This document shows positions 26,998-35,670 of a stretch of 64,000 nucleotides of DNA, piece after piece. How positions within the stretch are numbered: position 1 is the first letter of the stretch; every line of letters begins with the position of its first letter. The translations under genes were made by a program, and so were the position numbers. The notes below the pieces were generated by a model. The model did not search any database and was not told the origin of the DNA. It was given only the letters and a program-made list of their open reading frames with translations. Origin of the DNA: Gammaproteobacteria bacterium (GTDB lineage: Bacteria; Pseudomonadota; Gammaproteobacteria; Steroidobacterales; Steroidobacteraceae); contig PKWJ01000054.1 in the NCBI GenBank assembly GCA_003132025.1, forward strand, positions 23,363-87,362. The letters are read 5' to 3'.

Positions 26998-27260
26998 GCT
27001 GCGCGCCGGTCAATCGGCTCAAGCGCAGCATCGGTGTCATCGCCAGGTACGCGCAGGTGCCGGTGCAGACGCTCATCATCGATACCGATTCGCCAATGCT
27101 GCGCAAGGGCTGGCGCTTCGGTATGCGCCCGTCGCTGCCGATCAGCTACCGCCTGCGCCTGGGACGGCGCTTCGATCCGTCGCCGGACGTGGATGCATTC
27201 GTGGCTGAACTGGAATCCTATTTTCACACCGAGCTGCGGCGCGGACCGAGCTGCGAATGA
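26994..27260 (+). CDS. C-terminal remnant of a PlsC-type acyltransferase
   Basis: An 88-residue frame whose sequence (RLKRSIGVIARYAQVPVQTL, then SPMLRKGW, then SYRLRLGRRF) looks like the C-terminal third of a 1-acyl-glycerol-phosphate acyltransferase. The N-terminal catalytic half with HX4D and EGTR motifs is absent. The codon directly before the ATG is TGA (26991-26993), so no simple frameshift extends it. It is flanked by ATGA overlaps on both sides (MipA stop at 26997, glycosyltransferase start at 27257), so it is probably translated. Either it is the residue of a gene whose head was lost when the MipA gene was inserted, or it has been kept as a small partner protein. It cannot be an active acyltransferase alone. 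Confidence 0.62.
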   Translation: MSCAPVNRLKRSIGVIARYAQVPVQTLIIDTDSPMLRKGWRFGMRPSLPISYRLRLGRRFDPSPDVDAFVAELESYFHTELRRGPSCE

Positions 27261-28015
27261 CGCCGCCTTCGGCCACGCACCTGGTGTTGATCCCGAGCTA
27301 CAATCCCGGACCCAGGGTATTCGAGACCGTGGCCGCGGCGCGAGCGCACTGGAACCCGGTCTGGATCGTGGTCGATGGCAGTGACGACGGCAGCGGCGCG
27401 GCGCTCAGCGCCATGGCGCAGCAGGACCCGGGGCTGCGCGTGCTGCAGCTGGCGCGCAACTGCGGCAAGGGTGCGGCCGTGATGCACGGCGCACGCGCCG
27501 CACAGGCCGCGGGCTACACACATATCCTCGCCATGGATTCCGACGGCCAGCATCCGGGCGACCATATCGGCCGCTTCATGGCCGCCTCACTGGCCGAACC
27601 CGAAGCGCTGATCCTGGGCGATCCGCAGTTCGACGCCAGCGCCCCGGCACTGCGGGTGCAAGGCCGCAAGCTGTCGAACTTCTGGGCCAACGTGGAGACC
27701 TTATGGGCCGGGATCCATGACTCACTGTTCGGATTTCGCGTCTATCCGGTCGCACCGCTGCTGCGGGTCATGCGCTACCAGCTGTGGATGCGGCGCTTCG
27801 ACTTCGACGCCGAGGTCGCGGTACGACTGTGCTGGCGCGGGCTGCCAGTGCGCAACATCCCGGCGCCGGTGCGGTATTTTCGCCCCGAAGAGGGCGGCGT
27901 GTCGCACTTCAACTACTGGCGCGACAATGTATTACTGACCTGGATGCATATGCGCCTTTTTACCGGGTTTTGGTTGCGGCTGCCGTTGCTGGCTTGGCGA
28001 CGCCTGCACGGCTGA
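27257..28015 (+). CDS. family 2 glycosyltransferase of the aryl-polyene cluster
   Basis: A 252-residue GT-A glycosyltransferase. LVLIPSYNPG, then IVVDGSDDGS, are the nucleotide-binding motifs, LAMDSDGQHPGD contains the DxD metal motif, and RRFDFDAEVAVRLCWRGL matches polyprenol-linked sugar/dolichol-phosphate-type transferases. A hydrophobic C-terminus (GFWLRLPLLAWRRL) suggests membrane contact. In E. coli aryl-polyene clusters the glycosyltransferase is fused to an acyltransferase; here it is separate. It would glycosylate the carrier lipid or the pigment head. Start ATG overlaps the remnant gene stop by 4 nt. Confidence 0.83.
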   Translation: MTPPSATHLVLIPSYNPGPRVFETVAAARAHWNPVWIVVDGSDDGSGAALSAMAQQDPGLRVLQLARNCGKGAAVMHGARAAQAAGYTHILAMDSDGQHPGDHIGRFMAASLAEPEALILGDPQFDASAPALRVQGRKLSNFWANVETLWAGIHDSLFGFRVYPVAPLLRVMRYQLWMRRFDFDAEVAVRLCWRGLPVRNIPAPVRYFRPEEGGVSHFNYWRDNVLLTWMHMRLFTGFWLRLPLLAWRRLHG

Positions 28016-28043
28016 AACCCGCTCACGCCGCTGGCAATCCCGA

Positions 28044-28049
28044 TATAAT
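28044..28049 (+). promoter_or_regulatory. candidate internal -10 element (TATAAT)
   Basis: A perfect TATAAT lies in the 113-nt gap between the glycosyltransferase stop and the ACP start, in otherwise GC-rich DNA. A good -35 at 16-18 nt upstream is not visible. It may provide a secondary promoter for the ACP-to-ketoreductase half of the cluster; evidence is weak. Confidence 0.3.
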
Positions 28050-28128
28050 CCACGGCGATTTGGCTGGACCCTCGGTGCGCCGGCCTTGGCATTTTAAGTT
28101 CTTTCGGGCCGGAGAAAACGACCCTATC

Positions 28129-28431
28129 ATGTCGGAACATGCGTTGCCCACACAGACGACGCCGCACATCGATGCGCTGGCACTGGAGCGCGAGATCGCG
28201 CAGCTGATCGTGAAGGGCCTCAACCTGCCGATGCAGCCGGAGGACATCGACCCCGAAGCCGCGCTCTACGGGGAAGGACTCGGACTCGACTCGATCGATA
28301 TCCTCGAGATCGCGCTCATCGTCTCCAAGCAGTACGGCATCCAGCTGCGCGCCGACAACCAGGAGAACGCGCGCATCTTCACGTCATTACGCAACTTCGC
28401 CCAGTACGTGGCCGAGCAGAGAATCAAGTGA
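28129..28431 (+). CDS. acyl carrier protein of the aryl-polyene pathway
   Basis: A 100-residue carrier protein with the phosphopantetheine motif GLGLDSIDILEIAL, where the Ser of LDS is the attachment site. ATG at 28129 (MSEHALPTQT) is chosen; a GGAG lies about 14 nt upstream, which is a little far. This corresponds to XanC/ApeE-type carrier proteins that hold the growing polyene chain. The frame open upstream is translation of the glycosyltransferase in another frame. It is distinct from the carrier domain fused to the FAAL gene. Confidence 0.9.
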   Translation: MSEHALPTQTTPHIDALALEREIAQLIVKGLNLPMQPEDIDPEAALYGEGLGLDSIDILEIALIVSKQYGIQLRADNQENARIFTSLRNFAQYVAEQRIK

Positions 28432-28496
28432 GCGGCGAGCGGCTGCGACCACACACGGACTCGGCGCCGCGCTGCTGAGGGGTCTTCACACCGCGT

Positions 28497-29873
28497 ATGT
28501 CCGCGTTGCCTCTCATCGCTCACGACCAGCCCACCGCGGTCGTTGCCTATCGCCGCGGCCGGCCGATCAGCGCCGCGCAGTTCCTGCACGACGTGCACGC
28601 GCTGGCATGGCGGCTGCCCACCGGCGCGCATGTGCTCAATTTCTGCGACGACCGTTACTGGTTCGCGGTCGGCCTCGCGGCCAGCCTGGTCAGCGGCAAG
28701 TGCAGCATCCTGCCCTCGACCCATACGCCGGAGGTCATCCGGCACCTGCGCGCATTTGCGCCGGATGTGTTCTGCCTGAGCGACGACCCGCAGTGCCCGA
28801 TCGAGCTGCCGCAGGTGCTCTGCACGCAGCCGGCCGCGGCGCTCAACGGCAGTTCGCGCGCACCGGTGCGCTTCCAGGTGCCGCAGATCGACGCCGGCCA
28901 GCTGGCCGCGTACGTGTTCACCTCCGGCTCTTCCGGTACGCCGGTGCCGCACGCCAAGACCTGGGGCCGGCTGGTACAGTGTGTACGTGCCGAAATGACG
29001 CGCCTGGCGCCGATCGATCCGGCCCAGTGCGCGATCCTCGGCACCGTGCCGGCGCAGCATATGTACGGCTTCGAATCCACCGTGCTGCTGCCGCTGCAGA
29101 GCGGCGCGGCGTTGTGCGCCGAGCGGCCGTTCTTCCCGGCCGATATAGCCGCGGCGCTGCGCGCCCTGCCGCGAGCGCGGGTGTTGATCTCCACACCGGT
29201 ACATCTGCGCGCGCTGCTCACGGCCGAGCAGGCACTGCCGGAGCTGCAGCTGATCGTCTCGGCCACGGCGATGCTGCCCGCCAATCTCGCCCGTGAGGTC
29301 GAGAGCCGCTATGGCGCGACGTTGCTCGAGATCTACGGCTCGACCGAGACCGGCCAGATGGCCAGCCGCCGCACCGCACTCGAGGATCAATGGTGGCTGT
29401 GGCCCGGAGTGCAGCTCACGCTCAGCGACGGACACTGCTCGGTACACGGCGGCCACGTCGAGCAGCCGATCACCGTGGCCGATGTACTCGAGCCGACCGA
29501 CGCTGAGCACTTTGTGCTGCATGGGCGCACCGCCGATCTGGTCAACATCGCCGGCAAGCGCAGCTCGCTCGCCTACCTTAACCATCAGCTCAATGCGATA
29601 CCGGGCGTCGTCGACGGCGCATTTTTTGTCCGCGACGACAGCCAGGCCTCGCTCGCCGGCGTCACACGGCTGGCAGCATTGGCGGTGGCCCCGAGACTCG
29701 ACGCCGCCCACATCATCAAGGCGCTGCGTGCGCGCATCGACGCGGTATTTCTGCCGCGGCCGCTGCTGCTGGTGGAACACCTGCCGCGCAATGCCACCGG
29801 CAAGTTGCCGCATCACGCGCTGGTCGCGCTCACCGCGCAGGCAGCGATGCAGCAGCCGCATTTATTCGCATGA
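28497..29873 (+). CDS. aryl-acid adenylating ligase (XanA2-like)
   Basis: A 458-residue ANL adenylation enzyme shorter than FAALs. YVFTSGSSGTPVPHAK is the nucleotide-binding loop, EIYGSTETGQMASR follows, and NATGKLPHH near the end holds the catalytic Lys. The gene follows the ACP and precedes a hotdog dehydratase by a 4-nt overlap, as for the starter-loading ligase of aryl-polyene and xanthomonadin clusters (hydroxybenzoate to ACP). The substrate is inferred from the neighbouring chorismatase. Confidence 0.85.
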   Translation: MSALPLIAHDQPTAVVAYRRGRPISAAQFLHDVHALAWRLPTGAHVLNFCDDRYWFAVGLAASLVSGKCSILPSTHTPEVIRHLRAFAPDVFCLSDDPQCPIELPQVLCTQPAAALNGSSRAPVRFQVPQIDAGQLAAYVFTSGSSGTPVPHAKTWGRLVQCVRAEMTRLAPIDPAQCAILGTVPAQHMYGFESTVLLPLQSGAALCAERPFFPADIAAALRALPRARVLISTPVHLRALLTAEQALPELQLIVSATAMLPANLAREVESRYGATLLEIYGSTETGQMASRRTALEDQWWLWPGVQLTLSDGHCSVHGGHVEQPITVADVLEPTDAEHFVLHGRTADLVNIAGKRSSLAYLNHQLNAIPGVVDGAFFVRDDSQASLAGVTRLAALAVAPRLDAAHIIKALRARIDAVFLPRPLLLVEHLPRNATGKLPHHALVALTAQAAMQQPHLFA

Positions 29874-30205
29874 GCCGGCAGAGTGTGCCACTGTGCATCG
29901 CGCCGCATCATCCGGCGCTGGCCGGACATTTCCCGGAGTTCCCGGTGGTGCCAGGCGTGGTGCTGCTGGATGAGGCGCTGCACGCCATAGACAGCGCCGA
30001 ACCGGCCGCGGATTCACTGCTGTGGCACATCGGCACGGTCAAATTCCATCGCGCCGTGCGTCCCGGCGAGCAGCTGCAGCTCGAGTACGACCTGCAGCCC
30101 GACGGCCGCGCGCGCTTCGAGCTGCGCGCCGCCGATGCGCTGGTGGCCAGCGGCACCATCGAGCGGCGCCCGGTGGCAAACCTGGTCGCGACGTCAGCGC
30201 CGTGA
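29870..30205 (+). CDS. FabZ/ApeI-like hotdog dehydratase
   Basis: A 111-residue hotdog-fold protein. The motif GHFPEFPVVPGVVLLDEAL with catalytic His at position 20 and acidic residues D34/E35 is FabZ-like. It would dehydrate 3-hydroxyacyl-ACP intermediates to give the polyene double bonds, without an enoyl reductase. It overlaps the ligase by 4 nt (ATGA) and the next gene by a GTGA. Confidence 0.83.
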   Translation: MSRQSVPLCIAPHHPALAGHFPEFPVVPGVVLLDEALHAIDSAEPAADSLLWHIGTVKFHRAVRPGEQLQLEYDLQPDGRARFELRAADALVASGTIERRPVANLVATSAP

Positions 30206-31179
30206 GCCAGCCCGGCCCGCAACTGGCGGCGGCACGCGGCGCGTCGGTGGCGGAATGGCGGCGGCGCCCGGAGCGCGGCAGCCAGCTCGCCCTGCGCATC
30301 ATGGCCTGGCTGTCGATGCGCCTGGGCCGGCCGGCGGGCCGGATACTGCTGCACCTGATCGCCGGCTATTACTTCGTGTTCGCGCCCAGGGCGCGGCTGT
30401 GCATGCGCGATTACCTGCGGCGCGCACTGGGCCGCGAGCCGAGCGCCATCGACCGATTTCGCCTGATCATGACTTTCTCCACTTCGATCCACGACCGCAT
30501 CTACCTGCTGGCAGAGCAATACCACCTGTTCGAGGTGTCGCTGCAAGGCGAACCGCTGATGAACGAAGTGGTCGCAGCCGGGGGCGGTGTCATTCTTATG
30601 GGCGCGCACATGGGCAGCTTCGAGGTGCTGCGCTGGATCGGCGAGAAGCGCGCCGGACTCGGACTGGCGATGACGATGTACGAGGACAACGCCCGCAAGG
30701 TCAACGCCATGCTGGCCGCGCTCGCGCCGCGTCATCCGCCGGAAATCATCGCCGTGGGTCACATCGATGCGATGCTGAAGATCCGCGCCCGCCTCGACCA
30801 GGGGGCGCTGGTGGGCATGCTGGCGGATCGCAGCTTCGGCGATGAGGCCGTGCTGCCGGTGACCTTCCTTGGTGCGACCGCTTACCTGCCGATCGGACCG
30901 ATGCGCGCGGCCGCGATGCTGCGCCGTCGGGTGATATTCATGCTCGGGCTGTACCGCGGCGGCAATCGCTATCACGTGGTGTTCGAAGCGCTGGCCGACT
31001 TCTCGACCACGCCGCCCGGTACGCGCCAGGCGGCGATCGAGGCCGCGATCACACGCTATGCGGCGTTGCTGGAGCAGTACTGCCGCAGCGATCCGTACAA
31101 CTGGTTCAACTTCTTCGATTTCTGGCGCAGCCCCGCGGCTGGCTCGCGCGGCGGCGCGCCGCAGCCGCCGCGCGGATGA
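30202..31179 (+). CDS. LpxL/HtrB-type acyltransferase of the pigment cluster
   Basis: A 325-residue lipid-A-acyltransferase-family enzyme. The catalytic HX4(D/E) motif is H136-MGSF-E141 in MGAHMGSFEVLRW. ADRSFGDEAVLPVTFLG matches the acceptor/donor-binding region of the family. The GTG start at 30202 is fixed by a GTGA overlap with the dehydratase stop. In aryl-polyene loci this enzyme is thought to attach the polyene acyl chain to a lipid or sugar acceptor in the membrane. Confidence 0.84.
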   Translation: MSQPGPQLAAARGASVAEWRRRPERGSQLALRIMAWLSMRLGRPAGRILLHLIAGYYFVFAPRARLCMRDYLRRALGREPSAIDRFRLIMTFSTSIHDRIYLLAEQYHLFEVSLQGEPLMNEVVAAGGGVILMGAHMGSFEVLRWIGEKRAGLGLAMTMYEDNARKVNAMLAALAPRHPPEIIAVGHIDAMLKIRARLDQGALVGMLADRSFGDEAVLPVTFLGATAYLPIGPMRAAAMLRRRVIFMLGLYRGGNRYHVVFEALADFSTTPPGTRQAAIEAAITRYAALLEQYCRSDPYNWFNFFDFWRSPAAGSRGGAPQPPRG

Positions 31180-31784
31180 AACCGCAGCTATTGGCGCTGG
31201 CCCTGCTGCTGGCGCTCGCCGGCTCTGCCGCCACCGCGGCGGCCGACACGCCCGGCGGCGACGCCCCCGGTGGCGACGCCGGCGCCCAGCTCGATCGGCT
31301 GATGAGCCTCATGGCGCAGCGCCGGCACGGCGAGGCGGATTTCAGCGAAAAGAAATATCTATCGATGCTCAAGCAGCCGCTCGAGTCCTCGGGGCTGCTG
31401 ATCTACGACGCGCCCGATCATCTGGAACAGCGCACTACGCTGCCACGGCCGCAGTCGGTGGTGCTCGATCACGGCATCGTGACCATGCATATCGGGCACC
31501 GTGAGCGCGTGTTGCGGCTGGCCGACTATCCGCAGCTCGCGCCGCTCATCGACAGTATCCGCGCCACGCTGGCCGGGGACCGCGCCGCGCTGGAGCGCGT
31601 GTTCGAGCTCGACTTCAGCGGCACGCTCGAGCGCTGGCAGCTGCGGCTCGAACCGCGCGACGCGCAGCTCGCCGCCACACTCAAGCGCATCGACCTGCAA
31701 GGGGAGCGCGACGTCGTGTACCAGGTCGACGTTTTGCAGAGTGACGGCGACCATTCGGTCATGAGCATCACGCCGCGCGAATGA
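31176..31784 (+). CDS. LolA-like periplasmic carrier protein
   Basis: A 202-residue secreted protein. The N-terminal signal (KPQLLALALLLALAGSAAT) is followed by a Gly/Asp-rich linker and a LolA-like beta-sheet (FSEKKYLSMLKQPLESSGLL). Aryl-polyene clusters typically carry such a protein next to the MMPL transporter; it likely shuttles the lipid-like pigment across the periplasm. It overlaps both neighbours by 4 nt (ATGA). Confidence 0.84.
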   Translation: MKPQLLALALLLALAGSAATAAADTPGGDAPGGDAGAQLDRLMSLMAQRRHGEADFSEKKYLSMLKQPLESSGLLIYDAPDHLEQRTTLPRPQSVVLDHGIVTMHIGHRERVLRLADYPQLAPLIDSIRATLAGDRAALERVFELDFSGTLERWQLRLEPRDAQLAATLKRIDLQGERDVVYQVDVLQSDGDHSVMSITPRE

Positions 31785-34150
31785 ACCGCCCGCGCCTGGT
31801 GAGTCTGTCGCTATGGCTGCTGTTGCTGGCGCTGTCGGCGCTGGTGGTCGCGCGCGCACGCTACAGCGCCGATCTATCGGCGTTCCTGCCGCGTTCACCG
31901 TCCGCGACCCAGCAGTTGCTGGTACAACAGCTGCAGGATGGACTGGCGTCGCGGCTGATACTGATAGGCATCGAAGGCGCTGACGGTGCCGCGCGCGCGC
32001 ACCTGTCTGACCAGCTGGCCACGCGACTGCGCGCCCGACCGGAATTTGTCAGCGTCAGCAACGGCGAGGCCGCAAGCCAGGAGCGGGATCGCGAGTTTGT
32101 ATTCCGGCACCGCTATCAGCTCAGCGCGGCGGTCACCGAGCAGCGCTTCACCACCGCGGGCTTGAGCGCGGCGATCGCCGACAACCTCGATCTCATGGCC
32201 TCGCCCGCCGGGCTGTCGGCCAAATCGCTGTTCGTCAGCGATCCAACCGGCGAGACGCTGCAGGTAATCGATCAATTCGAACGCGCGGCCCAGCCGCGCC
32301 GCGAGTTCGGCGTGTGGAGCTCGAGCGATGGCAGGCGCGCGCTACTGATTGCCCAGACCCGCGCCGCTGGTTCCGACACCGACGCGCAGGCCGCCGCGCT
32401 GGCGCTGATCCGCGCCGCATTCGACGCCAGCCGTGGCGCAACCGCGCCACTGCAGCTGCTGCTGAGCGGCCCGGGGGTATTCTCGGTCGAAGCGCGCGCC
32501 ACGATCGAACATGAGGCGGTGCGTCTGTCGCTGCTCAGTACCACGCTGATCGTGGCGCTGCTGTTGCTGGTGTACCGCTCGCTGCCGACGCTGCTGTTCG
32601 GATTGCTGCCGGTCGCATCCGGTGCGCTGGCGGGTATCGCAGCCGTGGCGCTCGGTTTCGGGGCGGTGCACGGCATCACGCTGGGCTTTGGCGTCACGCT
32701 GATCGGCGAATCGGTCGATTATTCGATCTACCTGTTCGTGCAGTCGCGGCCCGGCGGTCCGGCGAGCACCGGCGATGGCGCGGTGCGTTCGCTGTGGCGG
32801 ACCATCGGCCTCGGCATGCTGACCTCGGTGTGCGGCTTCGCCTCGCTCCTGCCCTCGAGCTTTCCGGGACTGGCGCAGCTCGGGTTGTTTTCGATCAGCG
32901 GCCTCATCGCCGCTGCCGCGGTCACGCGTTTCGTGCTGCCGCAGCTGCTGCCGCGGCGGCTCTCGGCCGCCGATCTGACACCACTGGGCGCGGCGGCGGC
33001 CCGCTGCATCGCGCGCGTGCGGCTGCCGGCCGCGGCGGCAGCCGCACTGGCGTTGCTGTGCCTCGCGGTGCTCTACCATGATCGCGCGCGGTTGTGGAAT
33101 CGCGACCTGTCGGCACTCAGTCCGGTGTCGGCGGCGGCGCAGGCGCTCGATGCGAGCATGCGCGCCGACCTGGGCGCACCCGATATCGGCACCCTGGTAG
33201 TGGTCAATGCCGGCAGCGAACAGGCCGCGTTGCAGCTGTCGGAGGCCGCCGGAGCCCGGCTGGATGGCCTGATTGACGAGCGCGTCATCGGCGGCTACGA
33301 CAGCGGCGCGCGCTTCCTGCCCAGCGAGGCTGCCCAGGCCGCGCGACTGGCAAGCCTGCCGGCGGAGGACACGCTGCGTGCCCGCCTCGCGTCCGCCGCC
33401 GCCGGCCTGTCACTGCGAGCAGATGCACTGCAGCCGTTCGTGCAGCAGGCGGCGGCGGCACGCGCCGCGGCGCCGATCACGCGCGCTGATCTTGACGGCA
33501 CCTCGTTTGCGCTCGGCGCGGATGCACTGCTGTGGCATCGCGATGGCCAATGGCACGCGCTGCTGCCGCTGCGCGCCGCGCCGCAAGCGTCCGACGCCGG
33601 CAACATCGACGTCGCGCGGGTACGCGCCGCCCTGGCGACGCTCGCGCCAGGGCAGATTCTGGTGATGAACATCAAGCAGGAACTCGATGCGCTGTACGGC
33701 AGCTATCTGGCCGAGGCGGTACACCTGTCGCTGGCGGGGCTCGCCGCCATCGTAGTGCTGCTGCTGCTCGCCCTGCGCAGCGCTACGCGCGCCGCGCGCG
33801 TGATTGCGCCGCTGCTGCTGGCGGTACTGGCGGTGAGCGCCGGCTTCGCACTGGCAGGCACCCGCCTGACGATACTGCATCTGATCGGCATGCTGCTGAT
33901 CGTCGCGGTCGGCTCCAATTACGCGTTGTTCTTCGACCGGCGTGCCGCCGATCGCGACCGCGGCGCCCTGCCGTTGACGCTGGCCTCGCTGCTGATCGCC
34001 AATACCTGCACCGTCATCGGTTTCGGCGTGCTGGCGTTCGCTCGCGTGCCGGTACTCAGTGCACTTGGCGCCACGGTCGCTCCCGGTACCCTGCTGGCGT
34101 TGCTGTTCGCCGCGCTGCTGGCGCCGCGCGCGCTGACGGCGCCACCTTAA
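31781..34150 (+). CDS. MMPL-family (RND-type) exporter of the pigment cluster
   Basis: A 789-residue membrane protein with the RND/MMPL layout: one N-terminal segment, a periplasmic domain (about residues 30-250), a block of five hydrophobic segments (about 250-420), a second periplasmic loop, and a second block from about 640. GESVDYSIYLF is the proton-relay-like region. It would extract the finished aryl polyene from the inner membrane and pass it to the LolA-like protein. Length and order match ApeM-type exporters. Confidence 0.85.
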   Translation: MNRPRLVSLSLWLLLLALSALVVARARYSADLSAFLPRSPSATQQLLVQQLQDGLASRLILIGIEGADGAARAHLSDQLATRLRARPEFVSVSNGEAASQERDREFVFRHRYQLSAAVTEQRFTTAGLSAAIADNLDLMASPAGLSAKSLFVSDPTGETLQVIDQFERAAQPRREFGVWSSSDGRRALLIAQTRAAGSDTDAQAAALALIRAAFDASRGATAPLQLLLSGPGVFSVEARATIEHEAVRLSLLSTTLIVALLLLVYRSLPTLLFGLLPVASGALAGIAAVALGFGAVHGITLGFGVTLIGESVDYSIYLFVQSRPGGPASTGDGAVRSLWRTIGLGMLTSVCGFASLLPSSFPGLAQLGLFSISGLIAAAAVTRFVLPQLLPRRLSAADLTPLGAAAARCIARVRLPAAAAAALALLCLAVLYHDRARLWNRDLSALSPVSAAAQALDASMRADLGAPDIGTLVVVNAGSEQAALQLSEAAGARLDGLIDERVIGGYDSGARFLPSEAAQAARLASLPAEDTLRARLASAAAGLSLRADALQPFVQQAAAARAAAPITRADLDGTSFALGADALLWHRDGQWHALLPLRAAPQASDAGNIDVARVRAALATLAPGQILVMNIKQELDALYGSYLAEAVHLSLAGLAAIVVLLLLALRSATRAARVIAPLLLAVLAVSAGFALAGTRLTILHLIGMLLIVAVGSNYALFFDRRAADRDRGALPLTLASLLIANTCTVIGFGVLAFARVPVLSALGATVAPGTLLALLFAALLAPRALTAPP

Positions 34151-34165
34151 GATGACGCTGCCCCG

Positions 34166-34837
34166 ATGCGCACCAAGGTGATCCGCTGCGGGCCGGCCGC
34201 CGCCGATGCCACCCGCATCGTACTGCTGCCGGGGGCATATCATGCGCTGGCCGACTTCGTGAGCGCCGGCTTCGACCAGGCGCTGCGCGATCGCGGGCTG
34301 GCGACGGAGCTGATCCTGGTCGCGCCCGAGCTGGCGCACCTGGCTGACCGTGGCTGGCTCACGCGGCTGCGGACCGAAGTCATCGCACCCGCCCGCGAGC
34401 GCGCGGGCGGTGCGCTGTGGCTCGGCGGCATATCGCTGGGAGGGTTCATGGCACTACGCTTCGCCGCGGAAGCTGACGATGGAATCGACGGTCTGTGTCT
34501 ACTGGCGCCGTATCTGGGCAGTCGCATTGTCGCGGCGGAAATCGCGGCGCACGAGCGCCTTGCCGACTGGCAAGCCGCCACCCCGGCCGAGGATGACGAT
34601 GATCGGCGCATCTGGCGCCTGGTGCAGCGCCTGGGCGCGGCGCACGCGGCGGGCTCGACCGGTGCACCACGGGTATTCCTCGGCTATGGGCGCGAGGACC
34701 GTTTCGCCGACACGCAGCAACTGCTGGCGCGCGCCTTGCCGGCGGACTCGACCCGCGTGATTGCCGGCGGTCACGACTGGCCGGTGTGGCGCGCCCTCTG
34801 GGACAATTTCCTTGACCAGCTCGGAACCCGCCCTTGA
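34166..34837 (+). CDS. alpha/beta-hydrolase
   Basis: A 223-residue soluble hydrolase. The nucleophile elbow is GISLGG with S90, LLPGAYHAL is the oxyanion region, and GGHDWPVW near residue 207 supplies the His. It lies 15 nt after the MMPL gene and overlaps the deacetylase by TTGA. A hydrolytic role in releasing or trimming the pigment ester is plausible, but no substrate can be inferred from sequence. It is not a core aryl-polyene gene in E. coli. Confidence 0.7.
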   Translation: MRTKVIRCGPAAADATRIVLLPGAYHALADFVSAGFDQALRDRGLATELILVAPELAHLADRGWLTRLRTEVIAPARERAGGALWLGGISLGGFMALRFAAEADDGIDGLCLLAPYLGSRIVAAEIAAHERLADWQAATPAEDDDDRRIWRLVQRLGAAHAAGSTGAPRVFLGYGREDRFADTQQLLARALPADSTRVIAGGHDWPVWRALWDNFLDQLGTRP

Positions 34838-35670
34838 ACCAGCATCTGCCATCGACCACGGCACCACCGCCGAGCGGCCACTGGCGGCCATCGCTGCTGC
34901 TGCGTGCCTCGGTGGTGCTGCATGGCGCGGCGCTGCTGGTCACGCTGCTGCGCCCGCACTGGTGGCCCTGGACGCTCGGCGCCGTGGTCGCCAATCATCT
35001 GCAACTCACCGCGCTGGGCCTGTGGCCGCGCAGCAGCGCCCTGGGCGCCAACATGACACGTCTGCCGGCCGCAGCCGCAGCGCGCGGCGAGGTCGCGATC
35101 ACTATCGATGACGGGCCGGATCCCGAGGTCACGCCGCGGGTACTGGCGATCCTGGCCGAATATCGCGTGCGCGCGACGTTCTTCTGTATTGGTGAGCGTG
35201 CGGCGCGCTTCTCCGACTGTGTGCGCGACTGCGTGCGCCACGGCCACGCGATCGAGAATCACAGCTATCGGCACCGGCATGATTTTTCGCTGCTCGGCCC
35301 GGGCCGGCTGCGCCGCGAAATCGTCCAGGCGCAACAGGTATTGGCGCAGGTCAGCGGCACGGCGCCGCGCTTCTTCCGCGCGCCCGCCGGGCTGCGCAAT
35401 CCGCTGCTCGATATGGTGCTGCAGCGACTGGGATTACGGCTGACCAGCTGGACGCGTCGCGGCTTCGACACCGTCAGCAGCGACGCGGCGAGCGTGCTGG
35501 CGCGCCTGACGCGCAATCTGCGCGCCGGGGATATTCTGCTACTGCACGACGGCCACGCCTCCCGCGGCGACGGCGGAACACCGTTGGTGCTGGAAGTGCT
35601 GCCGCGCCTGCTGGAGGCGATCGCGCAGCGCTCGCTGCGGCCGGTGACGCTGCCGGAGGCGCTGCGATGA
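34834..35670 (+). CDS. polysaccharide deacetylase-like (NodB-homology) protein
   Basis: A 278-residue protein starting at TTG (34834) in a TTGA overlap with the hydrolase stop. A hydrophobic N-terminal region (residues about 20-66) probably anchors it to the membrane. The NodB domain follows: TIDDGPD at 90-96 (motif 1), NHSYRH (motif 2, metal His) and FFRAPAG (motif 3). It would deacetylate an acetylated sugar, perhaps the glycosyl group added by the cluster's glycosyltransferase, which is inference from the neighbourhood. Confidence 0.78.
   Translation: MNQHLPSTTAPPPSGHWRPSLLLRASVVLHGAALLVTLLRPHWWPWTLGAVVANHLQLTALGLWPRSSALGANMTRLPAAAAARGEVAITIDDGPDPEVTPRVLAILAEYRVRATFFCIGERAARFSDCVRDCVRHGHAIENHSYRHRHDFSLLGPGRLRREIVQAQQVLAQVSGTAPRFFRAPAGLRNPLLDMVLQRLGLRLTSWTRRGFDTVSSDAASVLARLTRNLRAGDILLLHDGHASRGDGGTPLVLEVLPRLLEAIAQRSLRPVTLPEALR

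Noticed and set aside
26940-27000. Frameshift joining MipA to the PlsC-like remnant
   Set aside because: The remnant frame has a TGA immediately before its ATG, MipA ends in a normal family-type C-terminus, and no slippery sequence is visible.
28266-29861. 531-codon minus-strand frame opposite the aryl-acid ligase
   Set aside because: Rich in Arg and Gln without domain pattern; the ligase on the plus strand has all core motifs.
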